Below are positions 34,680-42,957 of a stretch of DNA of 64,000 nt, one piece after another. This DNA is from G016756615 sp050958605 (GTDB lineage: Bacteria > Pseudomonadota > Alphaproteobacteria > Rhizobiales > Rhizobiaceae). The stretch spans positions 812,081 to 876,080 of the forward strand of contig NZ_JBJHDO010000002.1 in NCBI RefSeq assembly GCF_050958605.1, in the 5' to 3' direction. The notes below the pieces were generated by a model, which ran no database searches, had not been told where the DNA came from, and saw only the letters and a list, made by a program, of their open reading frames with translations. The position numbers and the translations under genes are program-made. Positions within the stretch are counted from its first letter, which is position 1; the number at the start of each line of letters is the position of its first letter.

Positions 34680-35123
34680 ATGCACTCCTTCACACGTATA
34701 CCGGCGTTGGTCGGCTTCGCGGCAGCGGCGGCACTGGCCTTTACGTCGCCGCTCCTCGCCGAAACGGTGAAACTTGCAGCCACGCTCGACGGCGCACAGC
34801 AATCGCCGCCCGTCGAAACCGACGGCAAGGGTACGGCTCAGCTCACCTTCGACACCGAGAGCAGGGAACTCGACTGGACGGTGGAGTATTCCGGGCTGAG
34901 CGGACCGGCGGTTGCGGGGCATTTCCACGGCCCGGCCGAAAAGGGCAAAAGTGCTGGGGTGGCGGTTCCATTCGAGGGCGAACTTGCAAGCCCGATCAAG
35001 GGATCGGCGACCTTGACGGAGGCGCAGGCAGCGGACCTCCTCGGCGGCAGGTATTACATCAACCTGCATACTGCCGCACATAAGGACGGCGAGATCCGAG
35101 GTCAGGTCGAAAAGGCCATGTGA
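34680..35123 (+). CDS. Secreted CHRD-domain protein
   Basis: A 147-residue protein with a signal peptide (cut near LLA-ETV, residue 27) and one CHRD domain: LDGAQQSPPVET, GTAQLTFD, LSGPAVAGHFHGPA, YYINLHTAAHKDGEIRGQV. CHRD domains occur in chordin and in many bacterial exported proteins of unknown role. GGAGG lies 8 bases before the ATG. Its last 22 bases overlap, tail to tail, the end of the pobR gene. Confidence 0.88.
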   Translation: MHSFTRIPALVGFAAAAALAFTSPLLAETVKLAATLDGAQQSPPVETDGKGTAQLTFDTESRELDWTVEYSGLSGPAVAGHFHGPAEKGKSAGVAVPFEGELASPIKGSATLTEAQAADLLGGRYYINLHTAAHKDGEIRGQVEKAM

Positions 35124-35995
35124 TCTCGTTGCGACGCCCGGAACATTCCGGGCGTCTTGCCTGTCTGTTTGCGGAAGAAGCGGTTGAAATAGGCAGGATC
35201 GGAAAAGCCGAGCGCATACGCGATCGCCTGCACCGAAGACGGCGTGAAGATCAGATCCCGCGTGGCCGCCTCGACGAGACGGGCATTGAGCAATGCCTGC
35301 ACGCTTCGCCCGGTGCCGGCACGGCACACGCGGTTGAGATGGGCTTCCGATAGGCCGAGCATCTCGGCGTAGAAAGTTACGGGCCGATGTTCGCGGAAAT
35401 GCGCGCCGATCAGGTCGAACAGCATGGCGATGCGTTGCGCGTCGCGGCCCGTCGCTTGCTCGCGCCCGCCGGCCAGCTCGCCGGCGCGGGCGAGATGAAC
35501 GATCATCGTGGCAACCAGTGCCTCGAGCAGCACCATGCGGCCCGCTTCGTGCCCGGAAAGCTCGGCGTGGATGCTATTCATCGTCTGGGTCAACTCCCGG
35601 GCGGGCCCCGCCTGAGGCGACAGATTCACCAGGCGTGAACTGCCCGCGAAGAAGGCGATTGCCGCATTGGAGCGTGCTGGCGCCGTCAGCCGGTCGGCCA
35701 GGGCGGTGAGCACCAAACCCTCCACGTCCCTGGAAAAACGGAAGCCGTGCGCCTCTTGCGGTGCAACGAAGATCGCCGTGGGGCCATCGAAGGGCTGATA
35801 GCGGCCGTCTATCAGGGCCTCGCCGGAGCCGTTCGAAATGTGCAAAACCTGGAAGAAACTCTCATGGCGGTGCGGTCCGATCTCCCAGTCGTGGACACGG
35901 CTGCGTTCGGGAATTGTCTCGCAATGAAGCCAGAAACCCGTAGGATCGTCGCGTTTTTCGCCATAGAGACGAAAAGTCGGGATCTGTATGCTCAT
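35102..35995 (-). CDS. pobR: AraC-family regulator PobR
   Basis: A 297-residue regulator with an N-terminal cupin-like domain (HRHESFFQVLHISNGSG) and C-terminal AraC helix-turn-helix (YAEMLGLSEAHLNRVCRAG and AIAYALGFSDPAYFNRFFRK). It stands divergent to pobA with 122 bases between, the arrangement known for PobR, which activates pobA in response to 4-hydroxybenzoate. The identification rests on family type plus position. The gene ends within the tail of the CHRD gene. Confidence 0.87.
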   Translation of the reverse strand: MSIQIPTFRLYGEKRDDPTGFWLHCETIPERSRVHDWEIGPHRHESFFQVLHISNGSGEALIDGRYQPFDGPTAIFVAPQEAHGFRFSRDVEGLVLTALADRLTAPARSNAAIAFFAGSSRLVNLSPQAGPARELTQTMNSIHAELSGHEAGRMVLLEALVATMIVHLARAGELAGGREQATGRDAQRIAMLFDLIGAHFREHRPVTFYAEMLGLSEAHLNRVCRAGTGRSVQALLNARLVEAATRDLIFTPSSVQAIAYALGFSDPAYFNRFFRKQTGKTPGMFRASQRDHMAFST

Positions 35996-36117
35996 TGCTC
36001 TCTTCCGCTGCGGTGATCGATTTGTGCAAGAATGTGCCGGGAATGTCTATTGCTGGCCTTATCCTGCGCGGCCATGTTCGGGCCAATGTTGCGCGGTTCG
36101 AGGCGCAGGAGGAAGGC

Positions 36118-37290
36118 ATGCGGACACAAGTCGTCATCATCGGTTCGGGCCCGTCGGGGCTGCTGCTCGGTCAATTGCTGACCAATGCCGGCATCGAGAA
36201 CATCATTCTGGAGCGCTCTACCAAGGAGCATGTGCTCTCTCGCATCCGGGCCGGTGTCCTCGAAGAAGGCATGACCGGTATGCTCGACGAGGCCGGCGCG
36301 GGCGAGCGCATGCGCCGCGAAGGGCTGCCGCATGACGGCGTCGACATCGCCTTCGACGGCCGCCGGCACCGCGTCGACCTCTTCGGCCTCAGCGGTGGCA
36401 AGCGCGTGATGATCTATGGGCAGACCGAAGTGACGCATGATCTCATGGACAAACGCGCCTCGACCGGTGGCGCATCCGTCTACGAAGCCGCCGATGTCAC
36501 ACCGGCCGGTTTCGACGGCGACAAGCCTTATGCGACATATCGCAAAGATGGCGTAACCCATCGCATCGATTGCGATTTCATCGCCGGCTGCGACGGCTAT
36601 CACGGCGTTTCCCGCAAGTCGGTGCCGGAAGCCGCGATCACCCTCTACGAAAAGGCCTATCCGTTCGGCTGGCTCGGAATCATCGCCGAGGTGCCGCCGG
36701 TCGGCGAAGAACTGATCTATGCCAATCATCCGCGCGGCTTCGCGCTCTGCTCCATGCGCTCGCACACGCGCAGCCGCTACTACGTCCAGTGCCCCCTCGA
36801 TGACAAGATCGAAGACTGGTCGGACGAGCGCTTCTGGGACGAGATCCGCGCCAGGCTGCCGGCTGCCACGGCAGAGCAGATGATCACCGGCCCCTCGATC
36901 GAAAAGTCCATCGCGCCGCTGCGTTCCTTCGTGGCCGAACCTTTACGTTTCGGCCGGCTCTTCCTCGTCGGCGATGCCGGACATATCGTGCCGCCGACCG
37001 GCGCCAAGGGCCTGAACCTCGCCGCGAGCGACGTACGCTACCTCTTCGATGGCCTGCGTGAATATTATGCGGAGCGTTCGACGGCCGGCATCGATGCCTA
37101 TTCGCAGAAGGCGCTTTCCCGCGTCTGGAAGGCCGAACGCTTTTCCTGGTGGATGACGAGTACGCTGCACAAGTTCCCGGAGACTGGCGCATTCGGCCAG
37201 AAGATCCAGGAAGCCGAGCTCGACTACCTCTTCCATTCGCATGCGGCTTCGGTCGCTCTTGCCGAGAATTATGTCGGTCTTCCCTATTGA
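36118..37290 (+). CDS. pobA: 4-hydroxybenzoate 3-monooxygenase
   Basis: A 390-residue FAD enzyme hydroxylating 4-hydroxybenzoate to protocatechuate with NADPH and O2. Motifs: IIGSGPSGLLLGQLL (FAD), GCDGYHGVSRKSVP (the DG motif) and GDAGHIVPPTGAKGLNLAASD. Length equals the family norm. GCAGGAGGAAGG precedes the ATG at 36118; the longer frame to 35995 is the pobR-pobA control region. The product feeds the pca genes just downstream. Its last 7 bases overlap the end of the convergent pcaQ. Confidence 0.95.
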   Translation: MRTQVVIIGSGPSGLLLGQLLTNAGIENIILERSTKEHVLSRIRAGVLEEGMTGMLDEAGAGERMRREGLPHDGVDIAFDGRRHRVDLFGLSGGKRVMIYGQTEVTHDLMDKRASTGGASVYEAADVTPAGFDGDKPYATYRKDGVTHRIDCDFIAGCDGYHGVSRKSVPEAAITLYEKAYPFGWLGIIAEVPPVGEELIYANHPRGFALCSMRSHTRSRYYVQCPLDDKIEDWSDERFWDEIRARLPAATAEQMITGPSIEKSIAPLRSFVAEPLRFGRLFLVGDAGHIVPPTGAKGLNLAASDVRYLFDGLREYYAERSTAGIDAYSQKALSRVWKAERFSWWMTSTLHKFPETGAFGQKIQEAELDYLFHSHAASVALAENYVGLPY

Positions 37291-38201
37291 CCGCTTCTGA
37301 CAGCGGCGGCGGCCGAGCGGATCGCATTCATCAGAATTGTGAGTGGCGGTGACCGTTCGGCGTCGGCGCGCATGGTGAGGCCGACCGCGCCACGTGTTTC
37401 CGACGTGTCGACCGGCAGGATCGCCAGATGCCTGGCCGCCACGTCGTTGGCGACCACGCCCTCGCTGATGATCCAGATAGCGTCGCTGTCGCGAACGAAG
37501 GCGCGGCCGAAGGAATCCGATACGCTTTCGATCCGGGCACCGGTGTCCGGCAGGCCGTGCGCGATCAGGAAGCGATCCACGAAGGGGCGAATGATCGCCG
37601 TCCCCGTCGGCATCAACACGGTGAAACCGGCAATACGGGAAAGGTCGAAGGGCCTCTCGGAAAGCAAGGGATGGCCGGAGCGGACGACGAACAGCACCTG
37701 CTCGGAGTAAAGGTGTTCGAAGGTCAGGCCGAGCATTCTCTCGGGCGCGGCAAGCCGGCCGACGACGAGGTCCAGTTCGCCCGCAGCCAGCTGCTCGAGA
37801 AGCACGGCGTTCTCGCCGGTCACGATCTTGAGCCTGCCGCCTTGCGACTCCGCAAGGAAGGAGCGCACAGCCGCGGGCATGATCCGCGCCGAGACAGTTG
37901 GCAGCGCTCCAATGCGCAGGGGAGCGGCGGTCTGCGATTGGCCCAGCCTCACCGAATCGATGCCCTGGCGGAGTGCCGCGATGCTCGCGCCGGCATGGCG
38001 CTTGAATTCTTCGCCGGCGCTTGTCAGCCTGATCCCGCGCCCGTCCTTCTCCAGGAGCGGGATACCCAAGGCCTCCTCCAGTTCCCGGATGGTGCGCGTG
38101 ATCGCCGGCTGCGATACGTTGAGGATATTGGCAGCTTTTCCGATGCTGACGTTGCGCGCGACTTCGATGAAAGTGGAGAGGTGCCGGAGTTTGATCTGCA
38201 T
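37284..38201 (-). CDS. pcaQ: LysR-family regulator PcaQ
   Basis: A 305-residue LysR regulator: N-terminal helix-turn-helix (IGKAANILNVSQPAITRTIR) and an effector domain. The opening IKLRHLSTFIEVARNVSIGKAA and the position divergent to pcaC fit PcaQ, the activator of the pca protocatechuate genes in rhizobia and Agrobacterium. The ATG at 38201 follows a TTG by one codon; the ribosome site is weak. A perfect inverted repeat starts 6 bases upstream, so it probably controls its own gene as well. Confidence 0.88.
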   Translation of the reverse strand: MQIKLRHLSTFIEVARNVSIGKAANILNVSQPAITRTIRELEEALGIPLLEKDGRGIRLTSAGEEFKRHAGASIAALRQGIDSVRLGQSQTAAPLRIGALPTVSARIMPAAVRSFLAESQGGRLKIVTGENAVLLEQLAAGELDLVVGRLAAPERMLGLTFEHLYSEQVLFVVRSGHPLLSERPFDLSRIAGFTVLMPTGTAIIRPFVDRFLIAHGLPDTGARIESVSDSFGRAFVRDSDAIWIISEGVVANDVAARHLAILPVDTSETRGAVGLTMRADAERSPPLTILMNAIRSAAAAVRSGQ

Positions 38202-38206
38202 CAATG

Positions 38207-38230
38207 TTTCATATCAGAAAAGTTATGAAA
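38207..38230. promoter_or_regulatory. LysR-type inverted repeat between pcaQ and pcaC
   Basis: TTTCATA at 38207-38213 and TATGAAA at 38224-38230 are exact reverse complements 10 bases apart. It lies in the 100-base divergent gap, almost touching the pcaQ start and 72 bases before pcaC. The form and place fit a PcaQ binding site. The known rhizobial site has a different core, so identity is inference. Confidence 0.5.
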
Positions 38231-38301
38231 TACGCGAGAAATAGCATTTTTCTTAACGGACGCGATGTGTTTGACTCCGACGGATCGCAGGGAGCAGCAT
38301 C

Positions 38302-38700
38302 ATGGACGAGCCACAAGAATCCGAACGATACCGGCAGGGCATGAAGACCCGCCGTGCGGTTCTCGGCGAGGCCCATGTCGACCGCGCCCAGGCCAACAGC
38401 AGCGCATTTGACGAGCCCTTCCAGGAGCTCATCACGGAGGCGGCGTGGGGTCATGTCTGGTCGCGGCCGAACTGGACCAAACGCGAGCGTTCGATGGTGA
38501 CGATCGCTCTTCTTGCAGCGCTCGGCCATGACGAAGAGGTGGCCATGCATGTGCGGGCGACCGCCAACACCGGTGCGACACCGGACGACATTCGCGAAGC
38601 GCTGCTGCATGTGGCAATCTACGCCGGCGTTCCGGCCGCCAACCACGCGATCAAGATCGCGAAGCAGGCGCTTGCCGACATCGAGGCCGGCAAGGTCTGA
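38302..38700 (+). CDS. pcaC: 4-carboxymuconolactone decarboxylase
   Basis: A 132-residue all-helical AhpD-like enzyme: RRAVLGEAHVDRAQANSSAF, FQELITEAAWGHVWSRP, RERSMVTIALLAALGHDEE and NTGATPDDIREALLHVAIYA. It decarboxylates 4-carboxymuconolactone to 3-oxoadipate enol-lactone. CAGGGAGCAG precedes the ATG. It is the first gene after pcaQ; in many relatives pcaD stands here instead. Confidence 0.94.
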   Translation: MDEPQESERYRQGMKTRRAVLGEAHVDRAQANSSAFDEPFQELITEAAWGHVWSRPNWTKRERSMVTIALLAALGHDEEVAMHVRATANTGATPDDIREALLHVAIYAGVPAANHAIKIAKQALADIEAGKV

Positions 38701-38713
38701 GGGAGAAGAGAGC

Positions 38714-39454
38714 ATGTCGAACCAAAGGCCCGAAACGGGCTCGTTCTTTCAACGTGACAGAGACTGGCATCCGCCGGCTTTCACGCCGTGGTACAAGACG
38801 TCAGTCCTGCGCTCTCCGCAGAAGGCCCTGCTGTCGCTCGACAACACGATCAGCGAGATCACCGGGCCCGTTTTCGGCCACAACATGCTCGGCGAGCTCG
38901 ACGACGACCTGATCCACAATTTCGCCAAGCCGGGCGAAAGCGCGATCGGCGAACGCATCATCGTTTACGGACGGGTGCTCGACGAGCGCGGCAAGGGCGT
39001 GCCCGGTGCGCTGCTCGAATTCTGGCAGGCCAATGCCGGCGGCCGCTATCGCCACAAGAAGGATCAGTATTTCGCACCGCTCGATCCCAATTTCGGCGGC
39101 TGCGGCCGAACCATCACCGGCGAGGATGGGTCCTACTGCTTCCGTACGATCAAGCCCGGCCCCTATCCCTGGCCGAACGGGGTCAACGATTGGCGCCCGG
39201 CGCATATCCATTTTTCGATCTTCGGCCACGGCTTCGCGCAACGGCTGATCACGCAGATGTATTTCGAGGGCGACCCGCTGATCTGGAAGTGTCCGATCCT
39301 TCGCACCGTCCCGAGCCGCGAGGCGATCGAGGCGCTGATCGCCCCGCTCGACATGGAGGCGACGATTCCGATGGACGCGCGCGCCTACAAGTTCGACATT
39401 GTGCTGCGCGGGCGCCGCTCGACCATGTTCGAGAACAGGCTGGAGGGGAACTAG
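38714..39454 (+). CDS. pcaH: Protocatechuate 3,4-dioxygenase beta subunit
   Basis: A 246-residue non-heme Fe(III) subunit. The four iron ligands are visible: Y112 (GGRYRHK), Y151 (GPYPWP), H164 and H166 (RPAHIHFS), each offset by +4 from the Pseudomonas putida numbering. With PcaG it cleaves protocatechuate to 3-carboxy-cis,cis-muconate. GGGAGAAGAGAG precedes the ATG; the gene is 13 bases after pcaC and 3 bases before pcaG. Confidence 0.96.
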   Translation: MSNQRPETGSFFQRDRDWHPPAFTPWYKTSVLRSPQKALLSLDNTISEITGPVFGHNMLGELDDDLIHNFAKPGESAIGERIIVYGRVLDERGKGVPGALLEFWQANAGGRYRHKKDQYFAPLDPNFGGCGRTITGEDGSYCFRTIKPGPYPWPNGVNDWRPAHIHFSIFGHGFAQRLITQMYFEGDPLIWKCPILRTVPSREAIEALIAPLDMEATIPMDARAYKFDIVLRGRRSTMFENRLEGN

Positions 39455-39457
39455 GTC

Positions 39458-40072
39458 ATGGTGCAATCGCTGGGAAGGCTCAAGGAAACCGCCTCGCAGA
39501 CCGCCGGCCCTTACGTCCATATCGGCCTCACGCCGAATTTCTGCGGCATCGGGGGCGTCTACGAGACCGACCTCGGCAGCAGCCTTGTGAACGACAAGAC
39601 CAAGGGCGAACGGATCACCGTGAAGTCGCGCGTGCTCGACGGTACGGGTACGCCGCTCAAGGACGCGCTCGTGGAGATCTGGCAGGCCGATGCCAACGGG
39701 CTCTACAACAGCCCTTCGGAAATGCGCGGCACGGCGGATCCGAATTTCACGGGCTGGGGACGTTGCGCTTCCGACATGGAGACCGGCGAGTTCGTCTTCC
39801 AGACGATCAAGCCGGGCAGGGTGCCGTTCCGTGATGGACGTCTGATGGCGCCGCACATCACCTTCTGGATCGTCGCCCGCGGCATCAATCTCGGCCTCCA
39901 CACGCGCATGTATTTCGGCGACGAGGAGAAGGCCAATGCCGAGGATCCGGTGCTCCAGCGCATCGAGCACAAGGTTAGGGTGCCGACGCTCATCGCGCCG
40001 TTCCGGGATGGCGCCTATATCTTCGACGTCCATCTGCAGGGTGAAAAGGAAACGGTGTTCTTCGACGTGTAG
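39458..40072 (+). CDS. pcaG: Protocatechuate 3,4-dioxygenase alpha subunit
   Basis: A 204-residue subunit related to PcaH but without its metal ligands. TASQTAGPYVHIGLTP, LVEIWQADANGLYNSP and MAPHITFWIVARGINLGLHT are typical. It shapes the substrate pocket in the alpha-beta dimer. The ATG is 3 bases past the pcaH stop, with GAGGGGAA in the end of pcaH as ribosome site. Confidence 0.95.
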   Translation: MVQSLGRLKETASQTAGPYVHIGLTPNFCGIGGVYETDLGSSLVNDKTKGERITVKSRVLDGTGTPLKDALVEIWQADANGLYNSPSEMRGTADPNFTGWGRCASDMETGEFVFQTIKPGRVPFRDGRLMAPHITFWIVARGINLGLHTRMYFGDEEKANAEDPVLQRIEHKVRVPTLIAPFRDGAYIFDVHLQGEKETVFFDV

Positions 40073-40078
40073 CCAGTT

Positions 40079-41146
40079 ATGACGGTCTCGCCCTTCGACC
40101 ATCCGATCCTGTCGGGCCTCCTCGGTGACGGGGAGGTCGCGGCGCATTTCTCGACCGAGGCGGAGATCGCCGCCTTCATCCGTTTCGAGAGTGCTCTCGC
40201 CGAAGCCGAGGCAGCGGAAGGCGTCATCCCCGCCGAGGCCGGCCAGGCCATCGCCCAGGCGCTGGGCGCCTTCAGACCGGATGTCGCACGTCTGAGAGCG
40301 GAAACGGCGCGCGACGGCGTGGTCGTGCCGGAACTGGTGCGGCAGATGCGCGTGGCGGTGGGCGAGCCGCACGGCCGATATGTTCATTTCGGCGCGACCA
40401 GCCAGGATGTCATAGATACCGGCCTCGTGTTGCGGCTCGTACCGGTGCTGGACATCTTCGCCGATCGGCTGGATGCCCTGGTCGACATGCTGACCGACCT
40501 CGACGACAGGCAAGGCCAGCTGTCCGTCATGGCTCATACGCGCATGCAGGCGGCGATCCCCGTCACGGCGTCGCGCAAGATCGCAAGCTGGCGCGATCCG
40601 CTTGTCCGCCATCGCAGCCGGCTGACCGCCATCCGGGACCAGGTCGCCGTCCTCCATTTCGGCGGCGCCGCCGGTACGCTGGAAAAGCTCGACGACAAGG
40701 GCAGCGATGTCGCCGAGGAAGCGTCGGTATGGCTCGGCCTGCGCACGCTGCCGCGCGCCCGCCATTCCGAACGCGACGGTTTCGCGGAGCTGGCTTCCTT
40801 CCTGTCGCTGCTCACGGGAAGCCTCGGCAAGATCGGTCAGGACATCGCCTTGATGGCGCAGAACGAGGTGGGCGAAATCCGCCTTGCCTCCGGGGGCGGC
40901 TCCTCAGCCATGCCACACAAGGTCAATCCCGTCGGCGCGGAAGTGTTGGTGTCTCTGGCCCGTTTCAACGCGACGCTGCTCGCCGGCATGCATCAAGCGC
41001 TGGTGCACGAAAACGAGCGTTCGGGCTCCGCGTGGACGCTCGAATGGATGCTGTTGCCTCAGATGGCCGTCGCAACCGGCGCCGCCCTTCGCAACGCGGC
41101 CGCATTGCTGTCGGCGATCAGCTTCGTCGCGGTTAGCCGCACATGA
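40079..41146 (+). CDS. pcaB: 3-carboxy-cis,cis-muconate cycloisomerase
   Basis: A 355-residue member of the fumarase/aspartase superfamily, with FGATSQDVIDTG and the signature GGSSAMPHKVNP (274-284). It lactonises 3-carboxymuconate to 4-carboxymuconolactone, the substrate of PcaC. It starts 6 bases after pcaG. At 355 residues it is near the short end for the family, with no sign of a break. It ends the pca operon; no terminator hairpin is evident in the ~95 bases that follow. Confidence 0.94.
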   Translation: MTVSPFDHPILSGLLGDGEVAAHFSTEAEIAAFIRFESALAEAEAAEGVIPAEAGQAIAQALGAFRPDVARLRAETARDGVVVPELVRQMRVAVGEPHGRYVHFGATSQDVIDTGLVLRLVPVLDIFADRLDALVDMLTDLDDRQGQLSVMAHTRMQAAIPVTASRKIASWRDPLVRHRSRLTAIRDQVAVLHFGGAAGTLEKLDDKGSDVAEEASVWLGLRTLPRARHSERDGFAELASFLSLLTGSLGKIGQDIALMAQNEVGEIRLASGGGSSAMPHKVNPVGAEVLVSLARFNATLLAGMHQALVHENERSGSAWTLEWMLLPQMAVATGAALRNAAALLSAISFVAVSRT

Positions 41147-41242
41147 GAGTTTCGGATCCTGGACGTATTATCTGCTACAGCCGGAACCTCGAAGTGCCCC
41201 AATAGACAGCACTCAATAGGGTAGGGAAGCTGCCGGTTGCCA

Positions 41243-42883
41243 TTATGCTGCCCCTATGACAAGACCAGAACTGGCTAGGGCCGAGCCGGCCTGTATCATG
41301 TTGGCGGCGCGTTCTGCTATCATTATTGTCGCGGCATGGATGTTGGTCGACGGAACCGAGGGCATGACCGAGGCATCCGCGATGCGCAACCCTTCAAAGC
41401 CGCGCAGGCGCAAGTCGGGCGTGACAACCGCTTTGGAATCGGTTCCTATCGGGCAGGTCCCGCAGGGATGGAAGACGGTGGTTGCGGTTTCGCGGATATG
41501 GGCGCGAAGATCGTCGTCGCTTTCCATCTGGACAGGCAGAACCCTGCGCTCGATGATCCGGGCCAGCGAGGGCTGATGCGCCAGATTCTCTAGAAGCCGC
41601 AGACCCGCGACGGTGCGTTCCATATCTTCTTCCACGCCGAAATAGTTGGCTTCTATGATCGGCGCATCTGCTATCGAGTGGCCTCCCAGCAGCACTCTGC
41701 CCCGGCTTTCGGGACGGCAGAGACATACGCTGTAGACGAAACCGTCTTCAGGGCCGAGACCGCGCTGATAATTCTCAATAAGGAAATTGGCGAACTGGAT
41801 CAGGACGTCTGGTCCAGCGTGCTTCTTCACCGAACCCGGAAGATCGGCCATCAGGACGGCCTCCGACGCGGCGACGGAAAGAGGTCCGCTGCGGCGAAGC
41901 AGATATTGAAGCCCGGCCATGCTTCCGCGGAGCGGATTGGCGACCACGCGATTGAGCGTCACGACATTCCGGCTGCGGAACGAGAGCCGCGCAAGAGCAT
42001 GGTCCTGCAGCCCTTCGCCAACAGGAAGATGCTGCACCACCGGTATCCCGAAATCGCTGAGATGCGCGGCTGGGCCGATGCCGGAAAGCATGAGAATTTG
42101 CGGCGTATTGACCACGCCTGTGGCGAGGATCGTCTCTCTCCGCGCCGAAAGCTCCATCGTCGAGCCATCCGGTCGGCGCACAAGGACACCGGTGACGCGT
42201 TTATCTGCGATCTCCAGCCGTTCGACCGTTGTCGAGAGGAACAGCGTTATGTCCGCACCGGATTTCAAGGTGGGCAGCAGATAAGCGTCGGCTGGTGAAA
42301 TGCGTTGCCCGCCTTTCACGTTCGCCGGGGCAAAACCGACGCCATAGGGCGAGGCCCCGTTGAAATCGTCATTGCGCGGATAGCCAGCCTCCATCGCGGC
42401 CGCCACGAAAGCCCGCGCCGCCGGCGAAGGCGTGATCTGCGAGACGGAAACCGGCCCGTCTTCTCCGTGAAATTCAGGGTCTGCGCCGGCGACAAGATGG
42501 TGCTCTAGCTTGCGGAACCAAGGCAGCACATCTCTGTAGGACCACCCCGTCGCTCCAGCCACTTCCCAGGCGTCATAGTCGCTTGGAGCACCCCGGAGAA
42601 AAACCAGGCCGTTAATACTGCCCGAGCCGCCGAGAAGCTTTCCGCGCGGAAAAGCGACCTGCCTGCCGCCCAGTGCCGGTTCTGGCGCTGTTCGATAGGG
42701 CCAGAGCACCCTTTCGTTGCGCACGAGCCTGCCGAAGCCGAGCGGAATGCGAAGCCACGGGGAGCGCAGACGCTTGCCTGCTTCGATCAGCGCCACGCGC
42801 GTTCCGGGTCGCGCGGCCAGACGGGCAGCCAGCACGCAGCCGGCTGACCCCGCCCCGGCCACGATATAGTCAAACTCAGGCAA
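41243..42883 (-). CDS. GMC-family FAD oxidoreductase (choline dehydrogenase-like)
   Basis: A 546-residue flavoenzyme. FAD motif VAGAGSAGCVLAARL at the N-terminus, GGSGSINGLVFLRG (GMC signature 1), GIGPAAHL (signature 2), and the catalytic His region VFHPCGTCPIG and STNIHAATIMIAERAA. It oxidises an alcohol or sugar; the substrate cannot be read. It lies 74 bases behind the sugar-binding-protein gene on the same strand and may belong to the LacI-controlled locus. Confidence 0.9.
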   Translation of the reverse strand: MPEFDYIVAGAGSAGCVLAARLAARPGTRVALIEAGKRLRSPWLRIPLGFGRLVRNERVLWPYRTAPEPALGGRQVAFPRGKLLGGSGSINGLVFLRGAPSDYDAWEVAGATGWSYRDVLPWFRKLEHHLVAGADPEFHGEDGPVSVSQITPSPAARAFVAAAMEAGYPRNDDFNGASPYGVGFAPANVKGGQRISPADAYLLPTLKSGADITLFLSTTVERLEIADKRVTGVLVRRPDGSTMELSARRETILATGVVNTPQILMLSGIGPAAHLSDFGIPVVQHLPVGEGLQDHALARLSFRSRNVVTLNRVVANPLRGSMAGLQYLLRRSGPLSVAASEAVLMADLPGSVKKHAGPDVLIQFANFLIENYQRGLGPEDGFVYSVCLCRPESRGRVLLGGHSIADAPIIEANYFGVEEDMERTVAGLRLLENLAHQPSLARIIERRVLPVQMESDDDLRAHIRETATTVFHPCGTCPIGTDSKAVVTPDLRLRGFEGLRIADASVMPSVPSTNIHAATIMIAERAANMIQAGSALASSGLVIGAA

Positions 42884-42957
42884 GATTCTATGCTCCAGTA
42901 GACGAGAGCCGGGGCGCTACGAGTTCATCACCGAGGGTCCCGGAGAACTCTCTCTAC

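Noticed and set aside
38801..40765. 654-codon open frame on the minus strand
   Set aside because: Shadow of pcaH, pcaG and pcaB; composition is His/Arg/Asp-rich without any domain.
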